15,974 nucleotides of DNA from Bacillota bacterium. GTDB taxonomy: Bacteria > Bacillota > Clostridia > Peptostreptococcales > Anaerovoracaceae. The stretch lies in NCBI GenBank assembly GCA_029266295.1, contig JAQSXD010000028.1, positions 1-15,974 of the forward strand. The letters run 5' to 3'. Position 1 is the first letter of the stretch. Every line of letters begins with the position of its first letter. The translations under genes and the position numbers were made by a program. Shown piece by piece: positions 1-7,527 of the stretch. The notes under the pieces were generated by a model. It did not search any database. It worked only from the letters and a program-made list of their open reading frames with translations, and was not told the DNA's origin.

Positions 1-1016
1 CCCAAAGGCTTAATCAGACCCATGATCATCATTGCGGCTCCTGCAATCAAAAACGGCGTTCTTGCCGCCACTCTTGTCATTGCCAGAAATCCTGTAGAGG
101 AGATATACGGCATAAACGCGATGATGGGAAATACCCCGGCAAGAACAGTTGATAAGCCGTCGATCAGGAAGGCTCTGTTCCATTTTTTCTTCGTCATTTC
201 CGCACCGAGCATTTCCGCCATGCTCTTGATGCTGGTATAGGTCATGGACAGGAGCAGCAGAGCAGCAATGATACAGGTCGTGATCATTCCGGAATCAAAG
301 GTCGGTTTGCCCCAGGCAAAGATTTCGGGTATTGAAATCAATTGACTTCCAGAGAACTCCATCAGACTGCCCATGCCAAGGATCCCCGCCAGAATCCAGC
401 CGCTCAGAATACCGATCAGAATGGAGATACTCTGCAGAAAGCCTTTTGCAAAAAGGTTGATGGTTAGTATGATAAACACGACGACAAAAAAATTTGCCAT
501 TGCTTTGAGATCGGCCGGTTGATCTCTTGATGCCACACCCAGCATGCCTTTTAGAATGCTCGGACTGAACTGCAGTACCATCAAGAAGATCAGAACACTG
601 TTCACCGAAGGGGTAAACAGCCTGGTAATGTATGGAATCAAGCCAGTGATCGCAATTATCATGACCACAGCACCCGAGATGAGAAGTCCGCCCTCGATAT
701 CGGTGCGAAGAGTCGGCAAATCCTTTCCCACTGCAGGGGCAAGACCCGCCATCAGGGTCAGTATCCCGGTCCAAAGCCCGGCAGGCGCCTCTATGATAGG
801 GAACCCATGCCCAAACTTGGCCTGAAGAATGGATAAAATACCACTGACAAAAAACGTTCTTTGAAGTACATCTGCAACCTCACCCTGCGTCAGACCGAGC
901 AGCGGCGCCACAACGACCGGTATAGCCACTGCAGAAATCGCAATATAGATTATGTGTTGGATTCCATAGATCAGATTCTTTTGTAACGGCAGCTTGTCAT
1001 CGAGTTCATATAACAC
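1..1016 (-). CDS. NCS2-family (xanthine/uracil-type) permease, 3' end cut by window edge
   Basis: This is an inner-membrane nucleobase:cation symporter-2 family transporter, probably a proton or sodium symporter for a purine, pyrimidine or related heterocycle. I read 338 residues without a stop; family members are usually 430-460, so roughly the last quarter lies outside. Near the N terminus is the family-typical first helix, YGIQHIIYIAISAVAIP. Next comes QAKFGHGFPIIEAPAGLW, the usual pore-region segment, and then several long hydrophobic stretches. Near the cut end is STGFLAMTRVAAR, which aligns with the family signature usually written (Q/E/P)-N-x-G-x4-T-R-V-x-x-R; the leading Q/E-N pair is replaced here. 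The GTG start at 1016 lies two bases after the CoA-transferase beta stop and eight bases after a GGAG site inside that gene's end, so the two are translationally linked. The family call is firm; the substrate is unknown. Placement in a CoA-dependent catabolic operon suggests it imports the pathway substrate or a relative. Confidence 0.88.
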   Translation of the reverse strand, partial: MLYELDDKLPLQKNLIYGIQHIIYIAISAVAIPVVVAPLLGLTQGEVADVLQRTFFVSGILSILQAKFGHGFPIIEAPAGLWTGILTLMAGLAPAVGKDLPTLRTDIEGGLLISGAVVMIIAITGLIPYITRLFTPSVNSVLIFLMVLQFSPSILKGMLGVASRDQPADLKAMANFFVVVFIILTINLFAKGFLQSISILIGILSGWILAGILGMGSLMEFSGSQLISIPEIFAWGKPTFDSGMITTCIIAALLLLSMTYTSIKSMAEMLGAEMTKKKWNRAFLIDGLSTVLAGVFPIIAFMPYISSTGFLAMTRVAARTPFLIAGAAMMIMGLIKPL

Positions 1017-1018
1017 GG

Positions 1019-1666
1019 TTATTTCTCCTTCAGGTTGGGACTCATCATCAACTCTGCTTCCGTGGCTGCCTGAACATCTTCTATTGTGTATCCTTCATTG
1101 ATTTCCGTCAAAAGGATTCCCTCCGGTGTTACTTCCATGACCCCCATCTCTGTGATGATCATGTCCACCACGCCTACCGCGGTATAAGGCAGTCTGCACT
1201 CCTTCAGGATCTTATGCGCTCCCTTCTGGGTATGCTGCATGGCGACAATTACCTTCTTTGCTCCTACCACAAGATCCATGGCTCCTCCCATTCCCGGAAC
1301 CATCTTTCCCGGCACGATCCAGTTGGCCAGATTTCCATGCTGATCCACCTCCAGCGCTCCCAGAATTGTCGCATCTACATGTCCTCCCCGGATGATGCCG
1401 AAGGAGGTTGCGCTGTCAAAGAACATGGCTCCCGGATTCACGGTCACATATTGGGCCCCTGCATTGACGATATCAACGTCTTCTCTGCCCTTCTCTGCCG
1501 CGGCTCCCATTCCCATGATTCCGTTCTCCGACTGGAGGATGATGCTTACTCCCTCGGGTAAAAAGTTCGCCACCATGGTGGGAAGACCGATCCCGAGGTT
1601 TACTACGTCTCCGTCCTTTAATTCCTTCGCTACTCTTGCGGCAATGATTTCCTTTATATCTGCCAT
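1019..1666 (-). CDS. atoA: Acetoacetate/butyrate-type CoA-transferase, beta subunit (AtoA-like)
   Basis: This is the beta subunit of a class I (family I) 3-oxoacid CoA-transferase, a cytoplasmic enzyme that moves CoA between an acyl-CoA and a free acid through a glutamyl-CoA intermediate. The motif QSENGIMG holds the expected catalytic glutamate, E47. The N-terminal VVNLGIGLPTMVANFLP and the GMGGAMDLVVGAKKVIV segment are typical of the family. The length, 215 residues, is normal for a separate beta subunit. The ATG at 1666 has GGAGGTG seven bases upstream. The start overlaps the end of the alpha subunit gene by 13 nt, as is common for co-translated partner subunits. In this operon it could activate the acetoacetate released by BKACE, or swap CoA between the BKACE acyl-CoA product and acetoacetate. 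Substrate specificity cannot be read from the sequence, so the symbol is by family only. Confidence 0.93.
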   Translation of the reverse strand: MADIKEIIAARVAKELKDGDVVNLGIGLPTMVANFLPEGVSIILQSENGIMGMGAAAEKGREDVDIVNAGAQYVTVNPGAMFFDSATSFGIIRGGHVDATILGALEVDQHGNLANWIVPGKMVPGMGGAMDLVVGAKKVIVAMQHTQKGAHKILKECRLPYTAVGVVDMIITEMGVMEVTPEGILLTEINEGYTIEDVQAATEAELMMSPNLKEK

Positions 1667-2334
1667 GGTTTTTCACCTCCCACGATGGCATCCACAAAGA
1701 TGCCTGATGTCACTACGTTGTTTGGATCAATGTCTCCGATTTCCACGATCTCGCATGCGCCTACGATTACATAGTTTGCCGCTGCGGCCATCATGGGATT
1801 GAAGGTTCTTGTTGTTCCATTGTAGGTGGTGTTTCCGAACCGATCGGTCACGGAGCCTCTGATCAACGCGAAGTCAGCCTTCAGGGGCTTTTCCAGAAGA
1901 TAGTCTCTTCCGTCCACATGGATCACTTGCTTGCCCTCTGCCACGATGGTTCCCACTCCCGTAGGAGTGAGGAAGCCGCCGAGACCCGCACCGCCGGCAC
2001 GTACCCGTTCCGCCAGAGTTCCCTGGGGAACCAGAATGCACTCGAGCTTGTCCTCAGTAACTTCCGTGTTCATTCTCTGCGCCACTTCGGGATTGAGTCC
2101 CACGTGAGACGCGATGAGGGTCTTGATCTGACCGTTGGAAAGCAGCTTTCCCACGCCTCTCCCCGGAACCCCCGCATCGTTGCAGATGATCGTCAAATTC
2201 TTTACCCCCTTATCTACAAGGGCGTCTATGAGGATCTCCGGCGTTCCGCAAGCCATGAAGCCTCCTACCATAATGGTGGCTCCATCCTGAATCCCTGCCA
2301 CCGCTTCGGCAGCCGTCATAATTTTTTCTTTCAT
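1654..2334 (-). CDS. atoD: Acetoacetate/butyrate-type CoA-transferase, alpha subunit (AtoD-like)
   Basis: This is the alpha subunit of the family I CoA-transferase and partner of the downstream beta subunit. The 226-residue protein has the CoA-binding glycine-rich opening GATIMVGGFMACGTP (about residues 18-32). Further in are GRGVGKLL, GGFLTPTGVGT, and the C-terminal DIDPNNVVTSGIFVDAIV, all standard for AtoD/Scot-alpha proteins. The ATG at 2334 is preferred over an in-frame ATG at 2379. It has AGGAAAGG at a normal distance and matches the usual N terminus, whereas the upstream one has GAGGA directly against the ATG. A 78-nt gap separates it from the LivM stop, with no terminator that I can see, so it should be on the same transcript as the transporter. 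The role is as given for the beta subunit; the physiological acid pair is unknown. Confidence 0.93.
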   Translation of the reverse strand: MKEKIMTAAEAVAGIQDGATIMVGGFMACGTPEILIDALVDKGVKNLTIICNDAGVPGRGVGKLLSNGQIKTLIASHVGLNPEVAQRMNTEVTEDKLECILVPQGTLAERVRAGGAGLGGFLTPTGVGTIVAEGKQVIHVDGRDYLLEKPLKADFALIRGSVTDRFGNTTYNGTTRTFNPMMAAAANYVIVGACEIVEIGDIDPNNVVTSGIFVDAIVGGEKPWQI

Positions 2335-2412
2335 GGTTTTGCCTTTCCTAACCTTGGGAATTTCTGAGCCAGCAAACATTCCTCTGCCGGCCCGTCCGTT
2401 GATTTGTAATAT

Positions 2413-3375
2413 TCAGCCTACATTTCTTCTCGCTGACAGGATTTCGATACCGGTCTTATTGTGCAGCGTCCCCATAATTCCATTTGGAGCAACTAAGATG
2501 ATCAGAATTGCTGTTACGCCCAATATCATCATGCTGATTCCCGGGAATTGATAGAGATACTGATTAAACAAAACATAGAGGACAGCTCCGATAATCGGGC
2601 CTTCCATTGTGCCGATACCCCCTATAATAACCATAAAGGTCACCGCCACCGTCCAGCCGATACTGAAGGCTGCGGATGGAAGAATGTATGCCTGATAAAG
2701 ATACATGGCTCCGCCGATGATTCCCATCATAAAGGATGAGATCAGATAGCAGCGCAGCTTTGTTTTATATAGTTCGATGCCCAGCGTCTCCGCTGCCGAG
2801 GAATTATCTCTCATTGCCATCAGGGCAAGTCCTGATTTCGATCGAAGCAGCAGATAGACCACAAGCGCCGCAGCAACGCCGACAACCAAGGCGATATAGT
2901 AAAGATCCACTGTGTCAAACTGATAAGCAGAAGTAATGTTAATTCCCTGCGCATACCGAACGAACTCCCAGTTGCTGAACCATAAGAGCAAGGATTCTGC
3001 CACGACCCAGCTGCCAATGGCAAAATAGACACCGCTCATCTTGAATAGCGCCGGAGAGATAAAAAAAGCAAAGATCAGAGAAAAGATGCCTCCAAGTAAA
3101 ATGGATACGAAGATATTCAATCCGTAGGTTGTTGAAAATACAGCCAGCGAATAGCCCCCGATCCCGATAAAAGCCTGCATTCCCAGAGATAATAAGCCTG
3201 CATAGCCTGCCATGAGATTCCACATTTGTCCCATGGCCATATAAAGCAGAATCAGCATCATGATTGAGACAACATATTCGCCGGACCAATAGGGTAACGT
3301 TACAAGGAGTGCCATAATGACAAGAAAGCACAGTGGTTTTCCGTATGTTCCTTTTGAAAGTAATTTCAGTTTCAT
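2413..3375 (-). CDS. livM: Branched-chain-amino-acid-type ABC transporter permease, LivM-like
   Basis: This is the second membrane permease of a LIV/HAAT-type ABC importer. It has 320 residues in strongly hydrophobic blocks, consistent with 8-10 membrane helices. Family landmarks are GQMWNLMAGYAGLLSLGMQAFIGIGGY near residues 50-75, and the cytoplasmic coupling loop GLALMAMRDNSSAAETLGI, the equivalent of the EAA loop that contacts the ATPases. Also present are the late GGIGTMEGPIIGAVL and the C-terminal APNGIMG. The ATG at 3375 has GAGGAGGCGGT just upstream and matches the family; longer in-frame extensions to 3453 would run back into livH. The livH stop is only 13 nt away. Operon order is binding protein, livG, livF, livH, livM. 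The substrate is not decided by the permease; in this cluster it is probably the catabolised compound rather than leucine. Confidence 0.93.
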   Translation of the reverse strand: MKLKLLSKGTYGKPLCFLVIMALLVTLPYWSGEYVVSIMMLILLYMAMGQMWNLMAGYAGLLSLGMQAFIGIGGYSLAVFSTTYGLNIFVSILLGGIFSLIFAFFISPALFKMSGVYFAIGSWVVAESLLLWFSNWEFVRYAQGINITSAYQFDTVDLYYIALVVGVAAALVVYLLLRSKSGLALMAMRDNSSAAETLGIELYKTKLRCYLISSFMMGIIGGAMYLYQAYILPSAAFSIGWTVAVTFMVIIGGIGTMEGPIIGAVLYVLFNQYLYQFPGISMMILGVTAILIILVAPNGIMGTLHNKTGIEILSARRNVG

Positions 3376-3388
3376 AGTACCGCCTCCT

Positions 3389-4252
3389 CTACTTTCTCGC
3401 ACCGACAGACAGTAAGCCATTGGGCCTGATTGCCAGTATGAGCAGCAATACAATATAGCCGCTAAGCATCTGATACGCCGATCCGAAGATATGTCCGCCC
3501 ATCAGCTGCGCAACACCGAGCACAATTCCTCCCACCAATGTTCCTACGAGGCTGCCCATACCGCCGATGACGACAACACCGAACGCGATAATAAGATATT
3601 GGGTCCCGCTTGACGGATAAAAAACAAAGGTGGAACCAACCAGAACACCGGCAATGGCTGCAGTGACCATGGCAACCATCATCGCATAGCTGAACGTCCG
3701 CTTCGTATTGACCCCGTTCAGTTCCGCTGCCATCCGGTCACAGGAGGTGGCCCTTATGGAGCGGCCGAAGTAGGTCTTCTGCATGATGTAATGGAGCGAT
3801 AAGATAACAGCGATTCCAACCAGGAAGCTGAATAAATACATTGCCGAAATCGATAAGTGCTCCGTGGAGATAACGTTCTTGGAAGCAAGTGAATTCTGGA
3901 TGATTTTATTGTCTGCTCCGAAGACCTTGAGCAAAAAGTTGGAAATAAAGATGGAAACGCCGAAGGTTACCAGCAGAGCAGGCTCAGAGCCCTTGTCCAG
4001 GACACGGTTCACCAGGAAGTTCTGAATCAAGAATCCCAGTGCAACCATAACAAGAATCGTTGCAGCTACTGCAATCCATAGATTCCCTGTAACGGATGTA
4101 ACAATGGTCAGCGTCGTGTAAGTTGCCAGAATCATCAGATCTCCGTGAGCCAGATTGGTAAGACGCATAATGCCGAAGACCAGTGACATTCCTATGCCGA
4201 TAATTGCATATAAGCCTCCCAGCAAAATGCCGTTTACTAAACTTTGCAGCAT
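3389..4252 (-). CDS. livH: Branched-chain-amino-acid-type ABC transporter permease, LivH-like
   Basis: This is the first membrane permease of the LIV-type importer, 287 residues, the usual length for LivH. The opening NGILLGGLYAIIGIGMSLVFGIMRLTNLAHGD is a classic LivH N terminus. Further signs are the coupling loop RSIRATSCDRMAAELNGVN (about residues 166-184), GVVVIGGMGSLVGTLVGGIVLG, and the closing AIRPNGLLS. It forms the transmembrane heterodimer with LivM and is driven by LivG and LivF. The ATG at 4252 is preceded by AAAGGAG at a nine-base spacing. The gap to livF is only 15 nt, so the two are almost certainly translated from one message. The coupling loop carries a cysteine-aspartate pair (SCDRMAAEL) where homologues more often have an N or D followed by acidic residues, a minor variation. 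Confidence 0.94.
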   Translation of the reverse strand: MLQSLVNGILLGGLYAIIGIGMSLVFGIMRLTNLAHGDLMILATYTTLTIVTSVTGNLWIAVAATILVMVALGFLIQNFLVNRVLDKGSEPALLVTFGVSIFISNFLLKVFGADNKIIQNSLASKNVISTEHLSISAMYLFSFLVGIAVILSLHYIMQKTYFGRSIRATSCDRMAAELNGVNTKRTFSYAMMVAMVTAAIAGVLVGSTFVFYPSSGTQYLIIAFGVVVIGGMGSLVGTLVGGIVLGVAQLMGGHIFGSAYQMLSGYIVLLLILAIRPNGLLSVGARK

Positions 4253-4267
4253 TTGATTATTCTCCTT

Positions 4268-5005
4268 TCAAGCATACTGGTTCATTCCAAAATATGCGTC
4301 GGTGACCTCTTCCTGATTGAGCTGCGAGGATTCCCCCTGCATTGCGATTTTTCCCTTTAGCATGACATAACTGTAGTCTGAGTTTTTCAGGCTTCGCGTC
4401 ACGTCCTGCTCAACCAGAACAATGGTGATTCCCTCCTGGTTGATTTCTTTTAATTTTACATAAATGTCTTTTATGACAACCGGGGCAAGCCCCAGAGAGA
4501 TTTCGTCACACAGCAGCAACTTTGGTCCGGTCATAATGGCTCTTCCCAGTGCGAGCATCTGCCTTTGTCCACCAGACAGGAAGGTTGATAATTGATTTGA
4601 TTTTTCTTTCAGAACAGGGAAAAGGGAAAACACTTTTTCAAGCTGTTTCTCTTTATTGGCTCTCAAATGAGGCAGATACGACCCCATCAGCAGATTATCC
4701 AGAACGGTCATGTTCTCAAAAACATGACTTCCTTCCGGAGACATGGTGACGCCGGCTGCTACGATCTTATTGGTAGGCATACCGGATATCAACTGATTCT
4801 CAAAGGTAATGGAACCTTCTCTAGGCTTATTGATTCCCATGATCGTATTGAGGAGTGTTGATTTCCCTGCGCCGTTGGAGCCGATAATCGATACGATAGA
4901 ACCTTCTGGTATGACAAGGCTCACGCCTTGAATCGCTTGAAAATCACCGTAGTTTACACTCAGGTTCTCAACCTGCAGCATTGTTTTTACTTGATTTTGC
5001 TTCAT
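4268..5005 (-). CDS. livF: LIV-type ABC transporter ATP-binding protein, LivF-like
   Basis: This is one of the two ATPases of the importer, cytoplasmic and peripheral to the membrane. The 245-residue protein has a complete nucleotide-binding set. Walker A is GSNGAGKST (residues 42-50), and the MSPEG segment after it marks the LivF branch (usually VPEGR). The signature LSGGQRQM is at 143-150. Walker B LLLCDE ends in catalytic E168, and the H-loop region is VEQDV, where glutamine-aspartate follows VE and the switch histidine is not present, as is common in LivF. The ATG at 5005 has GGGAG eight bases upstream. An internal ATG at 4981 would give a more usual N terminus (MLQVENLSVNYG) but has no ribosome binding site, so the first seven or eight residues are the uncertain part. 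It lies 20 nt after livG and 15 nt before livH. Confidence 0.94.
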   Translation of the reverse strand: MKQNQVKTMLQVENLSVNYGDFQAIQGVSLVIPEGSIVSIIGSNGAGKSTLLNTIMGINKPREGSITFENQLISGMPTNKIVAAGVTMSPEGSHVFENMTVLDNLLMGSYLPHLRANKEKQLEKVFSLFPVLKEKSNQLSTFLSGGQRQMLALGRAIMTGPKLLLCDEISLGLAPVVIKDIYVKLKEINQEGITIVLVEQDVTRSLKNSDYSYVMLKGKIAMQGESSQLNQEEVTDAYFGMNQYA

Positions 5006-5025
5006 ATCTTATTCTCCCTTCCGCC

Positions 5026-5748
5026 TTAGCACTCACAGCCAATATAAATGTCTGTGACCTCTTTGGAATTCATGACATCCTGAGGACAGCCGCAGACAAT
5101 GTCACAGCCGTTGGCAAGAAGAAGAACGCGATCCGTTCCCTCCAGCATGGTCTTGATAATATGTTCGATCCAGACCACACTAACGCCCTGAGATTTAACC
5201 ATTCTGACCAGATCCAGAACCTCTTCGACTTCACTCTCCGTCAATCCCCCGCCGACTTCGTCCAGCAGCAGAACCTTGGGGTCGGTAGCCAGGGCTCTCC
5301 CAACTTCCAGTCTTTTTCTGTCCAAAAGACCTAGTTTCCCTGCAAAATCCTTTGTTCTGTCACTGAGCTTTATCTTTTCAAGAATGTCCAGCGCTTTGTG
5401 TCTTGCCTCTTTTTCGCTGATTCTGCTTCCGTAAACACATCCCGTCAGAATGTTTTCATAGACTGTCATTTTTTCAAAAGGTCTCGGTACCTGAAACGTT
5501 CTGCCAATTCCTTTCCTACAGCGCTCAGGTATGGTGTCTTTCGTAATATCCTCTCCCAGAAAGGTAATGGTGCCCTTTGTGGGCTTCAGTATCCCCGTGA
5601 GGATATTCAGCATGACGGTCTTACCGGCGCCATTTGGACCGATGACCCCCAGCACTTCATTCTCGTGAAGTTTAAAGTTGATGCACTTCAGCACCTCATT
5701 ATTACCAAAGCTGATCGCAAGCTGATCCACATTCAGTATTTCTTTCAA
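5026..5748 (-). CDS. livG: LIV-type ABC transporter ATP-binding protein, LivG-like, with altered signature motif
   Basis: This is the second ATPase of the importer. With the TTG start at 5748 the protein has 240 residues. That start is chosen because GTGGAGGG sits at proper distance upstream and the product opens as MKEILNVDQLAISFG; an in-frame GTG at 5763 lacks a good site. Walker A is GPNGAGKT (37-44), the Q-loop glutamine is in GRTFQVPRPF, and Walker B VLLLDE ends at E164. The H-loop histidine is H196 in WIEHI. The ABC signature is unusual: where LivG proteins carry LSYGxQRRLE or similar, this one reads LGLLDRKRLEVGRAL (139-153), with no LSxGQ core. The rest of the region is intact, so I expect a functional but asymmetric ATPase pair with LivF. 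The long LivG insertion after the Q-loop (ENILTGCVYGSRISEKEA) is short here, suggesting a divergent subfamily. Confidence 0.92.
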   Translation of the reverse strand: MKEILNVDQLAISFGNNEVLKCINFKLHENEVLGVIGPNGAGKTVMLNILTGILKPTKGTITFLGEDITKDTIPERCRKGIGRTFQVPRPFEKMTVYENILTGCVYGSRISEKEARHKALDILEKIKLSDRTKDFAGKLGLLDRKRLEVGRALATDPKVLLLDEVGGGLTESEVEEVLDLVRMVKSQGVSVVWIEHIIKTMLEGTDRVLLLANGCDIVCGCPQDVMNSKEVTDIYIGCEC

Positions 5749-5781
5749 AAGGAAACCCTCCACTTCTTAACCGCAGAAACT

Positions 5782-5814
5782 TTCATGTCTCCCCGACGAG
5801 CAGGGAGACATGAA
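5782..5814 (-). promoter_or_regulatory. Strong intergenic hairpin between binding-protein gene and livG
   Basis: A perfect 12-bp inverted repeat (arms 5782-5793 and 5803-5814, TTCATGTCTCCC and its complement) encloses a nine-base loop. On the minus strand it is followed by AAAGTTTCTGCGG rather than a T-run, so it is not a convincing Rho-independent terminator. Hairpins at this spot are known in ABC importer operons to protect the upstream mRNA and raise the binding protein above the membrane parts; that role is inferred here. Confidence 0.6.
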
Positions 5815-5821
5815 GATCATT

Positions 5822-5887
5822 TGTTTTAACTGGATCCAAGGATGTCTATCATCGCATGTTTTAATTGGATCCGGGGATGGCGATCAT
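5822..5887 (-). repeat. Imperfect tandem duplication of the 3' end of the binding-protein gene
   Basis: A 31-nt unit occurs twice with a 35-nt period, at 5822-5852 and 5857-5887, with 26 of 31 positions identical by my alignment. The second unit is the coding end of the binding protein, from MIAIPGSN through the stop. The first is a decayed copy just downstream, which would read MIDILGSS-stop in another frame because 35 is not a multiple of three. It looks like a local slippage or unequal-exchange duplication that left a non-coding remnant between the stop and the hairpin. Confidence 0.7.
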
Positions 5888-7144
5888 CTCGCCCTCATAG
5901 AGCGGAACATCCGGGATTTGGGTATTGGCAATGATCCGCTGTTCCCAAACGCCGTCGCTGTTCTTAACCCACTGGCCGGTAACCAGATTCATAACGCAGG
6001 CATGGTCTTCGCCATACTTGACATGACCAACTACGGTATCCAGATCCGTTGCGGCAATGGCGTCAAGAATCTTCTGCTTATCTAGGGATTGCGCACGATT
6101 CAGCACATCCACAAGCAGCTCAACGTTTGCATGCTTATATCCTGTGGTTGCCACGGAAGGTTGTCCCAATTCTTTTTCCCACATCTCGGCAAGCTGCGCT
6201 GCAGTCTGTCCTGTCAGGGACGAAGTGAAGGGGTGATTTTTTGTCCACCATACCTCTGAGACCACACCGTTGCCCAGATCTCCGCCAAGGGCTTCAACAT
6301 CCGCCGGGAACAGGGTTGCTTTTGCTACCGTGACCACCTTGGGAATCACGCCCTGCTGATGGAACTGTTTCCAGGCTGTGGCGAAATCAGGTGTAATCAT
6401 AACACCAACTAAAATGTCGATGTCTTCTTTTTTCAAGTTATTGATAATACTGGTATAATCATTGTTTCCGATGGGGAATCTGCCCGGATCAACAACCGTG
6501 TAGCCTCTCTCTTCTGCGTACTTCGTTACATCCTGCGCAAACTGGATTCCCTCAGCATCGTTGGGTGCCAGAAGACCAACCTTTTTATTGGTATCCTGAA
6601 GATCCCATGCATCGATAAAGCAATTCAGCTCTCTTTCCGAGTTGAAAAACGCGTGGTAGGAATAGGTGTATGGTGCTCCTGCCAGCCATGCATCTACGGG
6701 AGCGTCCACTGAAATACAAGGAACCTTATATCGTTCACAAGCTGCCGATACAGGATTAACGGTATCCACCGTATGCGATACGATCATCAGGTCAACTTTC
6801 TCTTCCAAAATGAGTTTATTGGCCGCCTCTGCAGCTTTTGTTGTATTGCTCTCTGAATCAAGTACGATAAATTTGATGGGCAATTTTTTACCAAGTTCTT
6901 CAATATAAATGCCGCCGTCTGCATTTAATGCTTCAACAGCATTCTCCTCCATAAACGGCGTACCGTTTCCAAAGGAAGCCAGCGGGCCGGTCAGGGGTGC
7001 AACCCTACCCACAAGGATAAATTCCTTGTTCTTATCAATTTTTGCCGTATCTCCACCTTTTGCTGCTCCTCCGCAAGCGCTCAGTCCCAGAACCAAGCTC
7101 ATGACAAGCAATAAAACCAGAAATTGTGTTGTCCGCTTTTTCAT
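5861..7144 (-). CDS. Lipoprotein substrate-binding protein of LIV-type ABC importer (Peripla_BP_6-like)
   Basis: This is the extracellular solute-binding lipoprotein that feeds the LivGFHM importer. The 427-residue product starts MKKRTTQ, has a hydrophobic signal core, and ends its signal at the lipobox LSAC with lipidated C24, then a glycine-rich linker. The mature part follows the type I periplasmic-binding fold. VGRVAPLTGPLASFGNG is the usual first strand and ligand loop; IVSHTVDTVNPVS (near residues 120-133) and VGLLAPNDAEGIQFA (about 197-211) mark the two lobes. The ATG at 7144 has GAGGTAAGG upstream. An in-frame ATG at 7195 would put 17 charged residues ahead of the signal and is unlikely. 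The ligand is unknown: the binding loop has TPFMEEN after the glycine-rich turn, unlike the AYG(x)D seen in many amino-acid binders, so a non-standard ligand is plausible. The gene leads the transport block. Confidence 0.92.
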   Translation of the reverse strand: MKKRTTQFLVLLLVMSLVLGLSACGGAAKGGDTAKIDKNKEFILVGRVAPLTGPLASFGNGTPFMEENAVEALNADGGIYIEELGKKLPIKFIVLDSESNTTKAAEAANKLILEEKVDLMIVSHTVDTVNPVSAACERYKVPCISVDAPVDAWLAGAPYTYSYHAFFNSERELNCFIDAWDLQDTNKKVGLLAPNDAEGIQFAQDVTKYAEERGYTVVDPGRFPIGNNDYTSIINNLKKEDIDILVGVMITPDFATAWKQFHQQGVIPKVVTVAKATLFPADVEALGGDLGNGVVSEVWWTKNHPFTSSLTGQTAAQLAEMWEKELGQPSVATTGYKHANVELLVDVLNRAQSLDKQKILDAIAATDLDTVVGHVKYGEDHACVMNLVTGQWVKNSDGVWEQRIIANTQIPDVPLYEGEMIAIPGSN

Positions 7145-7159
7145 AATCCTTACCTCTAA

Positions 7160-7181
7160 ATTGCCTCTTTGATTTGGCAAT
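7160..7181 (-). promoter_or_regulatory. Small inverted repeat in the binding-protein leader
   Basis: ATTGCC at 7160-7165 pairs with GGCAAT at 7176-7181 around a ten-base loop, lying directly upstream of the GAGGTAAGG ribosome binding site. A six-pair stem is weak; it may modulate translation of the binding protein or be chance. Confidence 0.25.
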
Positions 7182-7272
7182 CCTTTCTCCTCCATATAAA
7201 TTTTTTATTGAAATTTGTGTTTGGATTTGTAGACTTGAATTTGAATGCATTCTCTTGATCGGGTTGAAATGA

Positions 7273-7299
7273 CCGTCCCCCCTCAAACAGGGTGTACGG
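7273..7299 (-). promoter_or_regulatory. Imperfect GC-rich hairpin between zinc-ribbon gene and binding-protein gene
   Basis: Arms 7273-7282 and 7290-7299 form eight of ten pairs (two mismatches) around a seven-base loop. No T-tract follows on the minus strand, so I do not call it a terminator. The 173-nt gap it sits in also holds a C-poor, A-rich leader (7196-7260), but I cannot make out a convincing promoter for the transport block. Confidence 0.35.
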
Positions 7300-7317
7300 C
7301 GGCTGAAAACTTAGTTG

Positions 7318-7506
7318 CTAATCCACTTCTTCATAATTTAAATCGTCGGGGATACGTGCCCCTTCCGTGATGTATTCCCCCATCACACTGCATACGGGGC
7401 AAGACCCGAATTCATCACCAAACCTGGAAATGAGATCAACGCCATATTTGAACAGTTTATCGCATTCCGGGCAGCGATAGTACAGATATAATGCGCCCCA
7501 TGTCAT
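7318..7506 (-). CDS. Small zinc-ribbon-like protein of unknown function
   Basis: This encodes a 62-residue protein with two CxxC knuckles, C12-P-E-C15 and C36-P-V-C39, a spacing that fits a rubredoxin-like or zinc-ribbon metal site. The N terminus is aromatic-rich (GALYLYYRC) and the tail is acidic (PDDLNYEEVD). I chose the ATG at 7506 because GGAG lies ten bases upstream; a TTG two codons earlier is only four bases from the site. It sits between BKACE and the importer, with gaps of 142 and 173 nt that both carry hairpins. No function can be assigned. It could be an accessory for metal-dependent partners (BKACE and the cyclase-family hydrolase both belong to metalloenzyme families), a small electron carrier if it binds iron, or a regulatory partner. 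The intact frame, good start and two paired knuckles support a real gene. Confidence 0.75.
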   Translation of the reverse strand: MTWGALYLYYRCPECDKLFKYGVDLISRFGDEFGSCPVCSVMGEYITEGARIPDDLNYEEVD

Positions 7507-7527
7507 AAGCAAAGATCTCCTTTTACT

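Noticed and set aside
295..774. A 159-codon minus-strand frame inside the permease gene
   Set aside because: It is out of frame with the NCS2 permease, whose continuous hydrophobic product carries family motifs; the other frame has no motif.
5782..5814. Reading the 12-bp hairpin as a transcription terminator
   Set aside because: No T-tract follows on the minus strand, and the downstream importer genes have no visible promoter of their own.
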